64,000 nucleotides of DNA from Latrodectus hesperus. Lineage: Eukaryota; Arthropoda; Arachnida; Araneae; Theridiidae. Made by a program: the position numbers and the translations under genes. Where the stretch lies: positions 42,545,172 to 42,609,171 of the forward strand of contig CM075857.1 of the NCBI GenBank assembly GCA_037975125.1. Reading direction: 5' to 3'. The notes under the pieces were generated by a model that was given only the letters and a program-made list of their open reading frames with translations, did no database searches and had not been told where the DNA came from. This document shows, piece by piece, positions 28,725 to 43,000 of the stretch (positions within the stretch are counted from its first letter, which is position 1; every line of letters begins with the position of its first letter).

Positions 28725-31649
28725 ATATAATGTATACATATATATATAATATACATCCTTGAATATTAACTGATAGTCCAAATCCTTCATATTGTCACAC
28801 AGACATATGTCAAAAACAAGAGCCTTCTTCTTTAATCATCTTTGATATTTTTACCAAACCAAACGCAAGATTCATTTTGATTAAATTTATCGCCGCGATT
28901 TTATGAATTTGTTAGTGAGCAATGTCAACTTTAAGCAGTTTAGTACCTAACCTTTAATTCGATTGTTTGTAAATTCGAATTGGACTTAACTTTGGAACAG
29001 GGTTTTTCATACCATTTCATTTCGAATGTGTGAGTTCAACAAATGAATTTATTTCCAAAATATTTGAATACTTCTATATCGATTGCTCTGCTTAAAGAAG
29101 CTTCTAACTATCTAAAAGTTCTTTTCTAAAGAAAAACCTTTCCTAGTAAGTTAGCAATCATCGAAAATCCTTGTCTGCGGTTTGATTGTTATAGCATTTA
29201 ATTCGCAAGTTAATGTTAGATAAGGTTCTTTTTTCGGATATGCTCTGCAAAGCAAGCTCATTCCAGTTAACTTCACTGTACATGCTTTGAAATAAAAAAG
29301 GAAAATTTACCTTAAAATTACCTGGTGTAAAGAATCCACAATGTGTTCTTTAGACTCTTTAGAGTATACTAGATACAAGCTTCTCTGTCTACTGGAGCGC
29401 TAACTGTCGGTCTCGCCAGTTAATGATTCCGTACCCTAATGGGTATATCGTAACACAAGTAGTTACTTTTTCTAACTTATAATCATTTAGTGTGTTGGTG
29501 GATGATGAAGTTGCATTTTTAACTTTCCAATTACTGAACTTTTATTTACGTCACGTTAAAACAACAGAGTAAGTACTCGGAGTAACGATGCTAAGTAGTA
29601 TCGCATCCGAGTAATTTTATAACTTAGGATATAATGATACTCTCTCTCTCTCTTAGGGTTACATCTTAAGCTAAAATTACTTGTAATGGTTCATATTTTA
29701 GGTTGGGAGTTGATGGAGTTCAGTTTTGTAACTTTATGTGCTAAGTGCAGCTCATATTGAAAAAAAGAAAGAATTTTATTTATTGATCCGGAATATTAGA
29801 AGATGGTTAAATCTTCGTAATTCAGAAGCTCCAAGACATGATCTGCCATTCCCAGAGGTATCATTTCACTTAGAGGGTGTTGCGACCATAAACTATTTTA
29901 CGTGGCCCATCCGCCTTTAGTGAACAGTACGGATCTTTGGTCGCGAATGGAACTTAGTATTTTCAGTTAATGAGAATAACCCCCTTTCCAATCAGGCCAG
30001 CATGGCCTTTTCATCATTATCATGGTCCAGAAAGAAATTAAACTTTCAGCAATATCTTCTAGCTTCCACACTATGTTTCTCAAAGTAATATTACATTTAA
30101 AGTCGTTTAGCTGAATCAACATGATCATTTTTTAATAAATGAGAGATATCATTAATGACATTTTGATGTCATTAGTGGCATTTCATCAAGTTAGCAAGCT
30201 ACCTTATCTAATATCATAAGGACATTTGGAACTATATAATTAACAAGAATATGCTTAGAATTTCTTTTTAATCAAATAGAATAGTAATACTTTTTAAAAA
30301 TTTTCTTTTTCTCTTTTTGTAATAAATATGTTACTGGATTCTTTTATGAATTTATAGAAACATCCATATCCTTTCAAATGCACATTTTTGTTCTTAGTTT
30401 AAAACAAAACATAATTTTGCAATATTACAGAAAAATGCGGTTCTCTACCATCTGTCACAAGTGTAATTGTTACTAATGTAATAACCATTTTCTTATGTGC
30501 AATTGGACCACGCTTCTTTGAAACAGACATCACAATATCTGGTGACATTTTCATGATGAACTTTTTAAGAACTTCGAACTCACCTGAGTGTTTCACGCTC
30601 CTTACTTCAAATCGTGACACTATTTTATGTTTACACGATGCCATCTCACCCAAGATAGAATTCATTACAGGTCACTTCAGAAGTATCGTAAACAAATAAA
30701 TGAATGCTCCTTCTAAGAAGGACTGTATCAGCCACTTGGGTGATTTGTAACCTGGAGATCATGGGGGATCCTCTTCTCTTCCGACGATAAGATTCGCGGA
30801 GAGAGGAGGTTAAAGTATTCACACCTAGTGCAGTTACTTTCTGTCCTTTTGGCGATGCTCGCCGCGCCTTATCTGCCCATAAAGCCTTGTCAGTCACCAT
30901 CCTTTTTTTTTCCTATCGCGCAAGAATGTCGCCGAAATTCCTGGCAAATTCTCCTCCCCACCCCCTTGAACCAGCCCCTAAACTTCATGTGTCACAAGTC
31001 GGTGGAGAAAAGTGTAACTTTAGGATAAATGAAAGATGTGTTTGTAGTTCGCTTTATGTGCTCAATATTCAGCAGTTGCTGAAATGTGTGATTGCAATAA
31101 AAAGTATGGTAGTTTACATTTAAAATTAATTTATTCCTTTTTTTTACTGATCCGAATTTTTTTATTAAATATATTTTGTAATCATGCATATTTATTCCAT
31201 TTAACTCAGTTAGTTACTCATGCCTTAAGAATAGATAACAAATCACTGCTTATAATGACCAGAATAGACATAACGAATATTTTACTAGAAAATGAAACAC
31301 TCGCGAAAAGGTTTCATGCATTTAACTAAATTTCTTTGGAAATATACAAATCCTTTTTCTTTTTTCCTAGAAGAAACTATTCGAAATGCAAAGCAATTTA
31401 CTGAGAATTTTTCGACTGCTCAGTAATAGGTTCACAGAAAGTTCAATGTAAAAATATTAAACTTAAAAATCAATGCCCTTTCTTTTTTAAAATAAGAATG
31501 GGAATTTTGTAACATCAAACTATACTGTAATGTAAAAATTGTAGAAAGCAACAATGCATAGTCGTAATTTTAATACAATATAGAATAAGATGCTTACAAT
31601 ATGAATGATTTCTGAATAATATTTTGTTATAAAGATCTTTAAAAACTGT
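28725..31649. other. Noncoding; GC-richer patches at 29690-29960 and 30740-31030
   Basis: 29690-29960 contains CpGs and CACGTGGCCCATCCGCC-like sequence that looks like dispersed repeat DNA but cannot be assigned. 30740-31030 has ORFs on both strands (30646-30900 -, 30828-31028 + and 30887-31123 +) without recognised similarity. A short TC run lies at about 29640-29655. Confidence 0.42.
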
Positions 31650-31945
31650 TGTAATGTAATGGAAGTTCATTATTATTGTATAATGTTCATTATTACGCTC
31701 AGAATTTTAAATTATATTGTTATTTAACAGTATTCATTACTGCGTGCATTATTTAAAATTTTTATATAATAGTTTAAAAGTATATACTATATATTACAGC
31801 AATTTTAACTTTAATGTTGTTATTTAACAGCATTCATTACTATACACAGCGTTTTAAATTTTTGTGTTATTATTTAAAAGTTTTCATTATTGAGTGCAGC
31901 ATTTTAAATTTTTGTATTATTATTTAGTAGTATTCGTTTTACTTT
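31650..31945. repeat. Second ~50-bp diverged tandem repeat, about 5-6 copies
   Basis: The core TTATTTAACAGTATTCATTA recurs in diverged form at about 31720, 31769, 31820, 31870 and 31920, a spacing of 50 bp within a base or two. An earlier weak copy lies near 31670. Between cores is a GCAGCATTTTAAATTTTTGT-like segment. The array lies just upstream of a SINE and is noncoding. Confidence 0.75.
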
Positions 31946-32049
31946 CGACTTTTGTAGGATCAGCTTTTTAATTTGAATCATAAATTTTGTTTGCATTGTC
32001 CAGAAAAAAGGGAAAGAGACACAGGTGATAATATTATATTAACATTTCT

Positions 32050-32315
32050 ATGAAAAATTAAATTCAATGGCACGACAGACCATATGGGTGCCACTGCCAG
32101 AAGCATTCACGAACAAAAGCTTAACCATGTGTCCCGGTTAGTTGGTCATTCTAATCTAAAATCCCAGTATTTATTTCCTAAGAATGCTTGGTCTTCAGTT
32201 TCACTGACTCCCGAAAGGGACGAAAGGCTGAGTGGACCCTGCCAGCCAAAGGATCGAACCTCGGACCTCTGCCTTTGGAGTCCAAAGAGCTACACTACAC
32301 CATCGAGCTTCAGCA
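32050..32315 (-). mobile_element. tRNA-derived SINE with tRNA-Trp-like head
   Basis: On the minus strand a head reads CTCGATGGTGTAGTGTAGCT (A box, about 32291-32302), GGACTCCAAAG with a CCA anticodon position (32276-32278), and GGTTCGATCC (B box, 32251-32260). This arrangement resembles tRNA-Trp. It continues into a non-tRNA body (CTGGCAGGGTCCACTCAGCC onward) and ends in GTCGTGCCATTGAATTTAAT near 32060. The acceptor stem does not pair, so it is a SINE and not a tRNA gene. Confidence 0.78.
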
Positions 32316-32649
32316 TTCATATAACTCTCCTATTATTATTCTGGCATCTTAGCATGTATTTTCATATTATAAAAATGTATTATAAGATTTTTGAGAGATA
32401 TTCCATAAAAACATCAACAGTTTTAACAATATTATAAGTTAAGATATTTTTATATACACATTCACCAACAAATTAGAAAACACAGAGATTTTCATTTAAA
32501 TGTTTTCTATCTATGAAGTATGCCAATTTTTTATGACGTAGGTTACACTTCGTTAGAATGTTAGCATAAATAAGATATAGGAGTGGTTTTTATGACATAA
32601 AATGAAGCAAAATTGAAAAAAAGACAAAATTTTCACCATTTGGATAAGG

Positions 32650-33660
32650 ACTCTTTCTTTCAGCGGGCGACTCGATTTCAAAGACAACAAATGTCAATCG
32701 GTTTTCAAAAGCAGTCATAGCTAAGGTTTTCAAAAATATGAATTAGAATTTACAGTTCTTGTCTAGAAGACTAAACTATAGTTTTTGCACAATTTTCCAA
32801 GAATGTGATCAGCATTGTTTCCGAAGAATTCTTAAGGCAGAATAATGATTTGATTGTGCTTCAAATGAAAAATCTGGTCAACTTAGAGTTTTCTTAACAC
32901 ATTTCAGCTCGAACCATTGGAAGAGAATTGCAAAAGACAGTAATGCATAGTCGAGTGACTAAGAAAACCACGAATTTCTGACCGAAATGCAAACATTTAT
33001 TTGCAGTGGTGCCAGGATAGAAAATACTGGATATCTGAGGATTATAAATTGCTAATGTGGTCGAATGAATCACGTTATACCTTATTTTGCATTGATGGAG
33101 GACGTCAAATTTGGTGAGAGCCCCAACAAGCCATGAATCCATCTTGCCTTACTCGCAAATTGCGAGGGCCTAGTTAGAGTACCATGAAACTGGGCATATT
33201 CTATTGCCATAGATGTAGTATCTGGTAATCCTTGAAGGTATAAACTAACAGCTATGTGATACCTAAATATATTGACAGACCAAGTGCACCCCACTCCATT
33301 GTTACATTTTTACTTTAATAGCGACAGATACTTCACGGATGTTAACGCAACCACACATTGTGGTGAAAATGTTCAAACTGAATATCATTGTTTGTTGTGT
33401 TCATCACTGAATATCAGTCTGATTTCCAATACCTACCCTGGTCACCGGGGAACCCATAGAAAATGTGTAGGATATGTTGAAAAAAACCTGATAACCTAAG
33501 GTACAGACCAAATGTTCCATCACGTATGTCTAGGTCAATATGCTGAAAAGACACTTCCGACAGCAGTCTCCCTTTCCATCTAATTTACAAGATCTAAAAA
33601 GGTGCATAGCTAGTGCACGGTATTCTTTGGGCATGAGTACACTCCAAAAGCATTTATATA
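32650..33660 (+). pseudogene. Tc1-like transposase pseudogene
   Basis: Plus-strand frames carry ordered Tc1 motifs: ISARTIGRELQ (about 32905), LQWCQDRKYWISEDYKLLMW directly followed by SNESRYTLFCIDGGRQIW (about 32997-33115), DQVHP and FTDVNATTH (about 33277-33352), and EPIENV followed by a stop where Trp is expected (about 33450-33470). The first catalytic acid is Asn (WSNES for WSDES), the second Asp remains, and the Glu of PIENV remains. Many stops and frameshifts make it long dead. The left boundary is uncertain because the DNA-binding part is hard to read before about 32850. I did not find terminal inverted repeats. Confidence 0.78.
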
Positions 33661-35949
33661 TGTGTGTCTAATGTTGCAGACATTAAGAAGATAAAGCAAA
33701 AAAAAAAAAAAACAGTTTTAGCTTAAGATCACTATCTTAAAAAAATTGGAAAAAAAAATCTAATCATGAATTGACATTTATTTCTGATAACTATCATTGA
33801 AAGCTCTGATTTTTATGCGCCGTTAAGTTTAACCATAGTCCTCTGTTTTGTTTCACGTCCCTAAAATTTTCAAGGATTACACTGTTGTGAAATCATTTCG
33901 AGAGAAAAAAAAAAAGAAGTAAGGCTTCTAATTGTTAAATCCGCAAATTCGTTTTTTATGCAATTTCGACCTCCCTGAGCAGCATTAGAGAGCAGGGAGA
34001 GCCGCTCTCTCAATTATTCCTGCAAAAGATCAATTTACGAAGACGGATTACCCGAAAGTAACGAAAACTAGCAACTTGAAGTTGTTGACGTGCGACTCGA
34101 AACGAATGAAGCCATTCCAGATATCCATGGGCGGTAATGATGGGGCGCTAAAGGACAAACAACCACCTGAGCAGTCGAAACGCCTTCTGAACTCAATAAC
34201 ACCTTCGTAAAAAAAGTGCTGCTGGGTTGAGGTCAGTTAAAAACATGGAAGTGTAAACGAGAAGTACTAGACTTATCGTAAAAAGGGAGGGGGGGAAATG
34301 ACTGGAATAGTGCGGGTGGGTGGGAAGGGCGGCAAGTGAGAATAAAATTGGGAGGTTTGGATGTTTTCAGGATAAAAATACAACTGTCAGCCAGTGATTG
34401 TTCCGGGAATTTTTGTGTGGGGGTGGTCTGAAATTTCGAGGTCCCTTCGTGTGCGGTGTATGGGGAGGGACCGGGCGGTCACTTTGAAAGTAAAAAGTGG
34501 TAAAAGGAACCTTTAAAGCACAAAGTGTTTCTTTTTTTCAACCGACGAATGGTCCCCTATTTCCCTGGTATGAGGGGGGGGGTTACCACTAAAGTTGGCC
34601 ACATAAATGTTATGGGGTAGGTTTGCTTCACAAAACCTGTACTTTATTTTCTTTAACTGTCCTAAAAATGCACTTACAAATAAAAGAAGTTAAAATAAAA
34701 TTGAAAGCGGCAGCGGGTGAATCTAAGGGGGAAATGATATTGTCCTTGAGTTCATTTGTGGAATTTACTTGAACTATTCGACCTGGTCTCTATTTGGAAT
34801 ATCTCCTCCACCTCATCCATTTGTTTCCTAACAAAGACGAGAAAGGTAATTGATGTTATGTTTATTTTTTTTTCGACTTTAAGGTGAGTTAGGTGAGTCA
34901 ATTCTCCCACACTTCAAGGCGACATTCCTTTTGTAATTGAAATAACACAACTTGAATTTTTTTTTCTATTAAAATGATTTCATTTGATTGTCTTTTTTTA
35001 TTTATAATCATCCTAGATTTCTTGTAAAAAGAAATTTCTAACTCTCCCAATGTGAAAGAATGCGTTTGAAAGTTTCTACAAACTTTTTACTATAATTATA
35101 ACTTTGAATTTCGTTTCAAAATTCTTTTCAATGACAAATTCATACACTTAATTTACATGAAGTAAGATGATTTATTTAAAATTATTGCGTTGATAAAAAT
35201 TAAAATAAAAATTTTAAAATTACTGTCGTCTTTCCTACTCACACTGTTCCAGTGATTTTATATACTTATATAGGCTATACAAAAGTAACATACAACAAGT
35301 CATAATGGAGTCTTGGTCTGTGCTTATGAACTCAATGGTTATGCCTTAATAATACATAGTTCATTGTTTTTTATTCCTATGAAGCAAATGTCAATATCTG
35401 CGTATATTCCTCTTCACCTATGAACACTGTGATCGCAGATTGTGCCCCGAAAAATCAAATGTGATGTAATATTCTGTGAATCGAAATGTCATTGATTTCG
35501 AAATAAAGCAATGAGAATATTTGGAAATATACTTTTGTAAAGAGAAATTCATCTAAATCTCCAATTCATTCGTAATTGTCATGCGTAATTAAGGATATAA
35601 TTAATTCATTAAGGAAGTTTATGATAATAAATTTTCTCCAAAGTGTGAAGAATGATTTCAATTTGATGTGAAAATGAAGTGAAATATAAATATAAATCAA
35701 ATCACGCAATGTGTTTAAAAAATTAGAATCAAGTTTACAATATGGGCTTTATATATATAGTACTACCTCCTATTTCAAAGAAATATGAATTACAATCCCT
35801 TTTATATATTCAATGGATAAAGTATTAATTAAAATTCGGCCAATTATATATAAAAAATCTTAAATTACCCTAATACATCACTTTCAACTTTGCTGAAATT
35901 TGATAGTTACCTTTTGCGTTATCATCATAACGATTACTTTTATTCACTC
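33661..35949. other. Noncoding; G-rich patch at about 33935-34600
   Basis: The patch includes CpGs, poly-G runs (for example near 34290 and 34575) and purine-rich segments such as GGGAGGGGGGGAAATG. No frame stays open usefully in it, so it is not coding. The rest is AT-rich with no recognisable feature. Confidence 0.45.
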
Positions 35950-36230
35950 AGTTGTGTTGCTGTCGTGAGCTCGCTACGCTGCCATTATGGGGTGCGCTGC
36001 TCCACTTTTCCAACTGAACCACATATGGGTGTGGAATCCGACTTCCTCAGTACACACATGCCATAGGTATCCGTTTATAGGGTAGGCAACCATTCACAAC
36101 CTATTCATGCAAGGAAAGGACAAGGACATGATAGATAGAGAATGTACATCCATGCCCGAACCGGGATTCGAACCCAGGACCTCCCTATCCGCAGTCAGAC
36201 ACGCTGACCACTAGACAAGTTGGGCGACAA
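35950..36230 (-). mobile_element. tRNA-derived SINE, minus strand
   Basis: On the minus strand the head reads GCCCAACTTGTCTAGTGGTC (A box, 36203-36216) and CCTGGGTTCGAATCCCGGTT (B box, 36164-36174). It is followed by CGGGCATGGATG and a body containing CCTATAAACGG. The same GGTTCGG.CATGGATG and CCTATAAACGG blocks occur in the plus-strand SINE at 55742. The tails differ. The distal boundary near 35950 is approximate. Confidence 0.8.
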
Positions 36231-39217
36231 TTCACTCAATGATTTCATAATTAAAAGTATTCGTAAAATGTAAATTGCATCTAAGATTATTTTATTGCAT
36301 TTAAATTTAAACGCATTGCATGGGTGAAAAGAACTTTAATTTTTTATTATAATTTTAACAAAGAAGTATGTAATTAATTAATTATTATTATATTAAAATG
36401 TGTCAATGTATGAAATAATTGTTATCATAAAAAGTTATAATTGATCCAAACATCATTGAGACTTCATTGTTTATTTTAAAAAAATGTTTATGTGCAGTGA
36501 TTAATTTCGGGATACATTTGAGATGAGTAACTCTATTTAAAATGAATGGTAATTTCTTTTTTCTATTTTTGTGACACTACTGCTTATTTACGATCGATGA
36601 AGGACAAAAATTTGGCTTTATTAAACCTAACATTCATGCAAACAATTTTAAATATATAGATCTGTATTTCACTTTTCATCAAGATTTTTAAAAATTCTAG
36701 ATTCTCGATATCTGAGTTTTATTATTTCTATGATTATATGTGCAGAGCATCAAATAAAAATTGTATAACTCAAAATTTTGAGAATCAATTTTCTTTAAAT
36801 TAATTTTAAAAATATATTTTGCATATTGTTTTTCGTTGTAAAATGAAAAAAATAATAATAATTTGTTTAAAATAACATGGTAATGAACTTTAAATTTGAA
36901 TTTAGTGTTTAAATTTTATCTTTCCTGCAAAATAAAATTAGATGGAAACATTTATTCTTGTTCTTTTAGAAAGCAAATTTTCCATTTTATTGCAGTCTTA
37001 AGCATTTAGACAGTATAATTGAATATTAAACGATTCATTAAACATTCAGGAGTAACTGTGTATAAACATTGTTCTTCAAGCTAAGATTCTGGTTAATTAC
37101 CGTTTGAAGAAGGGACTTATTTAGGCCATCGAATCGGAATAATCAAAGGCCTATATTAAGAAACTCAGGGAAGAGAACTCGATTCTTCTTCATAACCTCT
37201 CGGCCTACGTGAGTCTTGCTGTATCACTTCGTCTCGTCTTTCACCTACGACAATTAAGTCTTAATTCCGATGAACAAAACTTAACAATTCAACTGTGTAT
37301 TCAGTTGTTTTTTTCGTGCCAACACGTGGTAGATACAGACACAGTAACTCATTTCTTCCCTTGCAAGAAAAAAAAAGAATAGTCAAATAGAGCTTTCAAT
37401 AAAGACATCAAAAGATGGAACAAAAGAAGCTTTGAATGTGTGTTTTCCACTGCTGTTGACACCCCTGTCTTATTATTGCTTTGTAACTTGGTTGGGTTTT
37501 TGTGGTTCCCTCTCCACAAAGATGGAAGAGAGTACGATTAGTAATTTAGGTGGTCGACCCCCCACTGTCCCTGAAGTTGCCACCTCCCAAATACCCAAAA
37601 AAGAAACTGGCAGTCACGACTTGAGTTTCGTAATTGATGCTTACACAAAACTCATGTTTATATCGGAGAAAGAAAATACATATTGTGCTTTTTATTTTCA
37701 CGCATTACGTATGCATACTAGGATGAATCAATAATCAAGGATAAAATGAAATTGACATTCATATTTATGAGTAGAATAAGATTAATTGGCAATAAATTTA
37801 TTTATTTATTATTTTTTGTCGATGAAATATTTTTTATTTTCATATTATAAAATGAATTAATCTGTTTCTAATTATTATATCACTTAATTTAGTTTAAGAA
37901 ATCATTATTTATTTAATTAATAAATTTAATATTGTAATGTGTTGTTTACCTTCATATTTCTTTAGATTTTTTTATAATATATATAACTATTTTCTATTGT
38001 AAGATCCTAAAATTAATGGCAGCTTATAATTTTGTTCATTTACATTAGTTTTCTCTTCATGCTTGCTTAGATAAAAATAAATTATAAAGTTATTTCACTT
38101 AATATATTTTTTACTTATGTTAATTTATATCTTTTATTATTTATTTTTAATAACTTGTTCCTAGCTTATTTATTTTTTCATAGTTTCATAGATATAAACA
38201 TTGGATACATGTGTGTGTGTATGTGCGAGAGAGAGAGAGAGAGAGACAGAGAAATTTAGTTGTTTTTTTACCCCCTTTTGTTAAAGGTATTACCAACATG
38301 ATTTTCATTTATGTGGGAAAGAAAAAAAATATCTATGAAAGAATTTTTTTCTTAGTTAAGATAGATAATCTATACGGGGAAAAAGGACACAGACTTATTA
38401 TCTTAAAATAATTATATTCAAATGACGTGATAAAGATTCGTAATTGCTATTATATTTTACAACAATACCCTTAAAATTTTTTACGAATTCTAAATTCTCT
38501 TTATAAATTAGAAAATGTTTTCGTTCAAAAAAACAAAATTCTTATAAACAATAGATTAATTTTATTTAACGTAGAGAATTGGAGAATCGATTTTAAGCTA
38601 GGCTTGGCGAAAAACATTGGCGAGTGTGCTCTTAAATAGGAGCTGTCACAACAAAATAAGATGCTGCACGGTTTATCGGACAAACCTGTCATTAGAGAAA
38701 AGCCCTTTGTGTGGTACCGACACGCTCTTTGTTTATACTAGCCGGCACCTACGCAACTGCAGCTTCTTATTGGGTGTCTTGTGGTGGGGACGGGTGATGA
38801 CAGACATAAGACGCGCGCTCGATCTGTTTGCAGGTGATTCAGTAGAAAATGGATTATTCTTCCATAAGCATCATAAAAAAATGGTTTACATAAGGTTGGG
38901 AGTTTAGTTTCCCCAATATTTAGGACTTCCTGATAAGTTATCCTTCCAATTTCATTACAATCAGAATGATTTAATATTCGATTTATTAAATTAACTGAAT
39001 ATAATCTTTATGTTATACCACATTAAAATAATTTATAGGTAAAAAGTAACTTACGAATAAATAAAAGGAAACATTTCTGTTAATATTTAATCACGAAAAG
39101 AATTCTTTTCATCTAAAAGTCTGATTTTTTATTTATTTATTTTGAAATCTCATTTGATGGCTTTCCTTTGAGAATTTTATGGTAAAAAAAAACCCTTTGG
39201 TACCTTACAGATAATAG
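36231..39217. other. Noncoding; GC-richer patches at 37070-37320, 37430-37630 and 38595-38900
   Basis: The 100-codon ORF at 37432-37734 and the 96-codon ORF at 38617-38907 lie in these patches. I recognise neither, and neither is bounded by convincing splice sites. A GT/GA-rich microsatellite is at about 38212-38248. The patch at 38600 contains two TTGGCGA motifs (38604 and 38617). Confidence 0.42.
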
Positions 39218-39440
39218 ATTTTGGGCTCACTATTGCCTAGTGATTGTATCACCGCTCTTCAGAACGAAGGGTTCAATACCAGCTACTTGATAGATGCACG
39301 ATTCTTCTGCATGCACGATTGTCAGAGTGTGTACTTTTGAGTTTTCCAGGTTTTCTCCTTTTCGACGTTTGAATATGACCCACTATGCATGAAAAGTGCT
39401 CTCTCTCACAAAACCACCTGTCATCCATTATAAATAAAAA
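39218..39440 (+). mobile_element. SINE-like remnant, same family as 4370-4625
   Basis: TTGCCTAGTGATTGTATCAC (A-box-like) and GAAGGGTTCAATACC (B-box-like) form a worn tRNA-derived head. They are followed by CTGCATGCACGATTGTC and GAGTTTTCCAGGTTTTCTCC, shared with the copy near 4460-4510. Confidence 0.62.
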
Positions 39441-42563
<3,123 letters not shown>

Positions 42564-42720
42564 TTGGACGACTTTAGACTTCATTATAATAAACTAACAG
42601 CTAAATGTTATATCGATATTGTCATATCGCCAGTTAAACTGTCCTTCTATCAAATGGTCTCAAATTTGGTTTTCAACAAGACAATGCCATGTCATTACTC
42701 GTTATATTATATACTGTCTT
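42564..42720 (+). pseudogene. Fragment of a Tc1-like transposase
   Basis: LTAKCYIDIVISPVKLSFYQ followed by MVSNLVF matches the segment that precedes the second catalytic acid in Tc1 transposases (T..RYID.IL.P.V.P). A one-base shift then gives FQQDNAMS, the hallmark second-acid motif. Only this internal piece survives, and it differs from the Tc1 relic at 32650-33660. Confidence 0.7.
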
Positions 42721-42759
42721 CTAGGAGTTGGTATTATTTCATGAGATGTGGACATGTGT

Positions 42760-43000
42760 TAGTTTGGGGGAGAAAGGCATCGCTTTCGTGGCTGGAAAAT
42801 AGCGAGTTCGATATTAGACCCAACCAAAGTCTATCGAGTTAAAACTTCCATGTATGTACGATAAGTTCCAATGTCTCTCCTCTGGTCTTGGGTGGAGGGA
42901 AAATATCAGCTTAAGTGTTGAACTCATCACATAATGAGGCTCAAACTTGTTTGCGATTGACCAAGTAGACATAGGCAGTCGCGGAAACAAAATTAATAAC
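42760..43000 (+). mobile_element. Probable SINE remnant
   Basis: GCATCGCTTTCGTGGCTGG followed by AGCGAGTTCGATATTAGACC gives a B-box-like site (about 42803-42815) at the right distance from a weak head. The body is CpG-poor and mixed, ending near ATAGGCAGTCGCGG. Assignment rests mainly on the B box and the change in composition. Confidence 0.45.

Noticed and set aside
32894..33294. Minus-strand ORFs of 82 and 70 codons
   Set aside because: They are antisense to the Tc1 transposase relic, whose motifs read on the plus strand.
36160..36230. Possible functional tRNA gene on the minus strand
   Set aside because: Same reasoning: it continues into a SINE body, with CATGGATG shared with the SINE at 55742.
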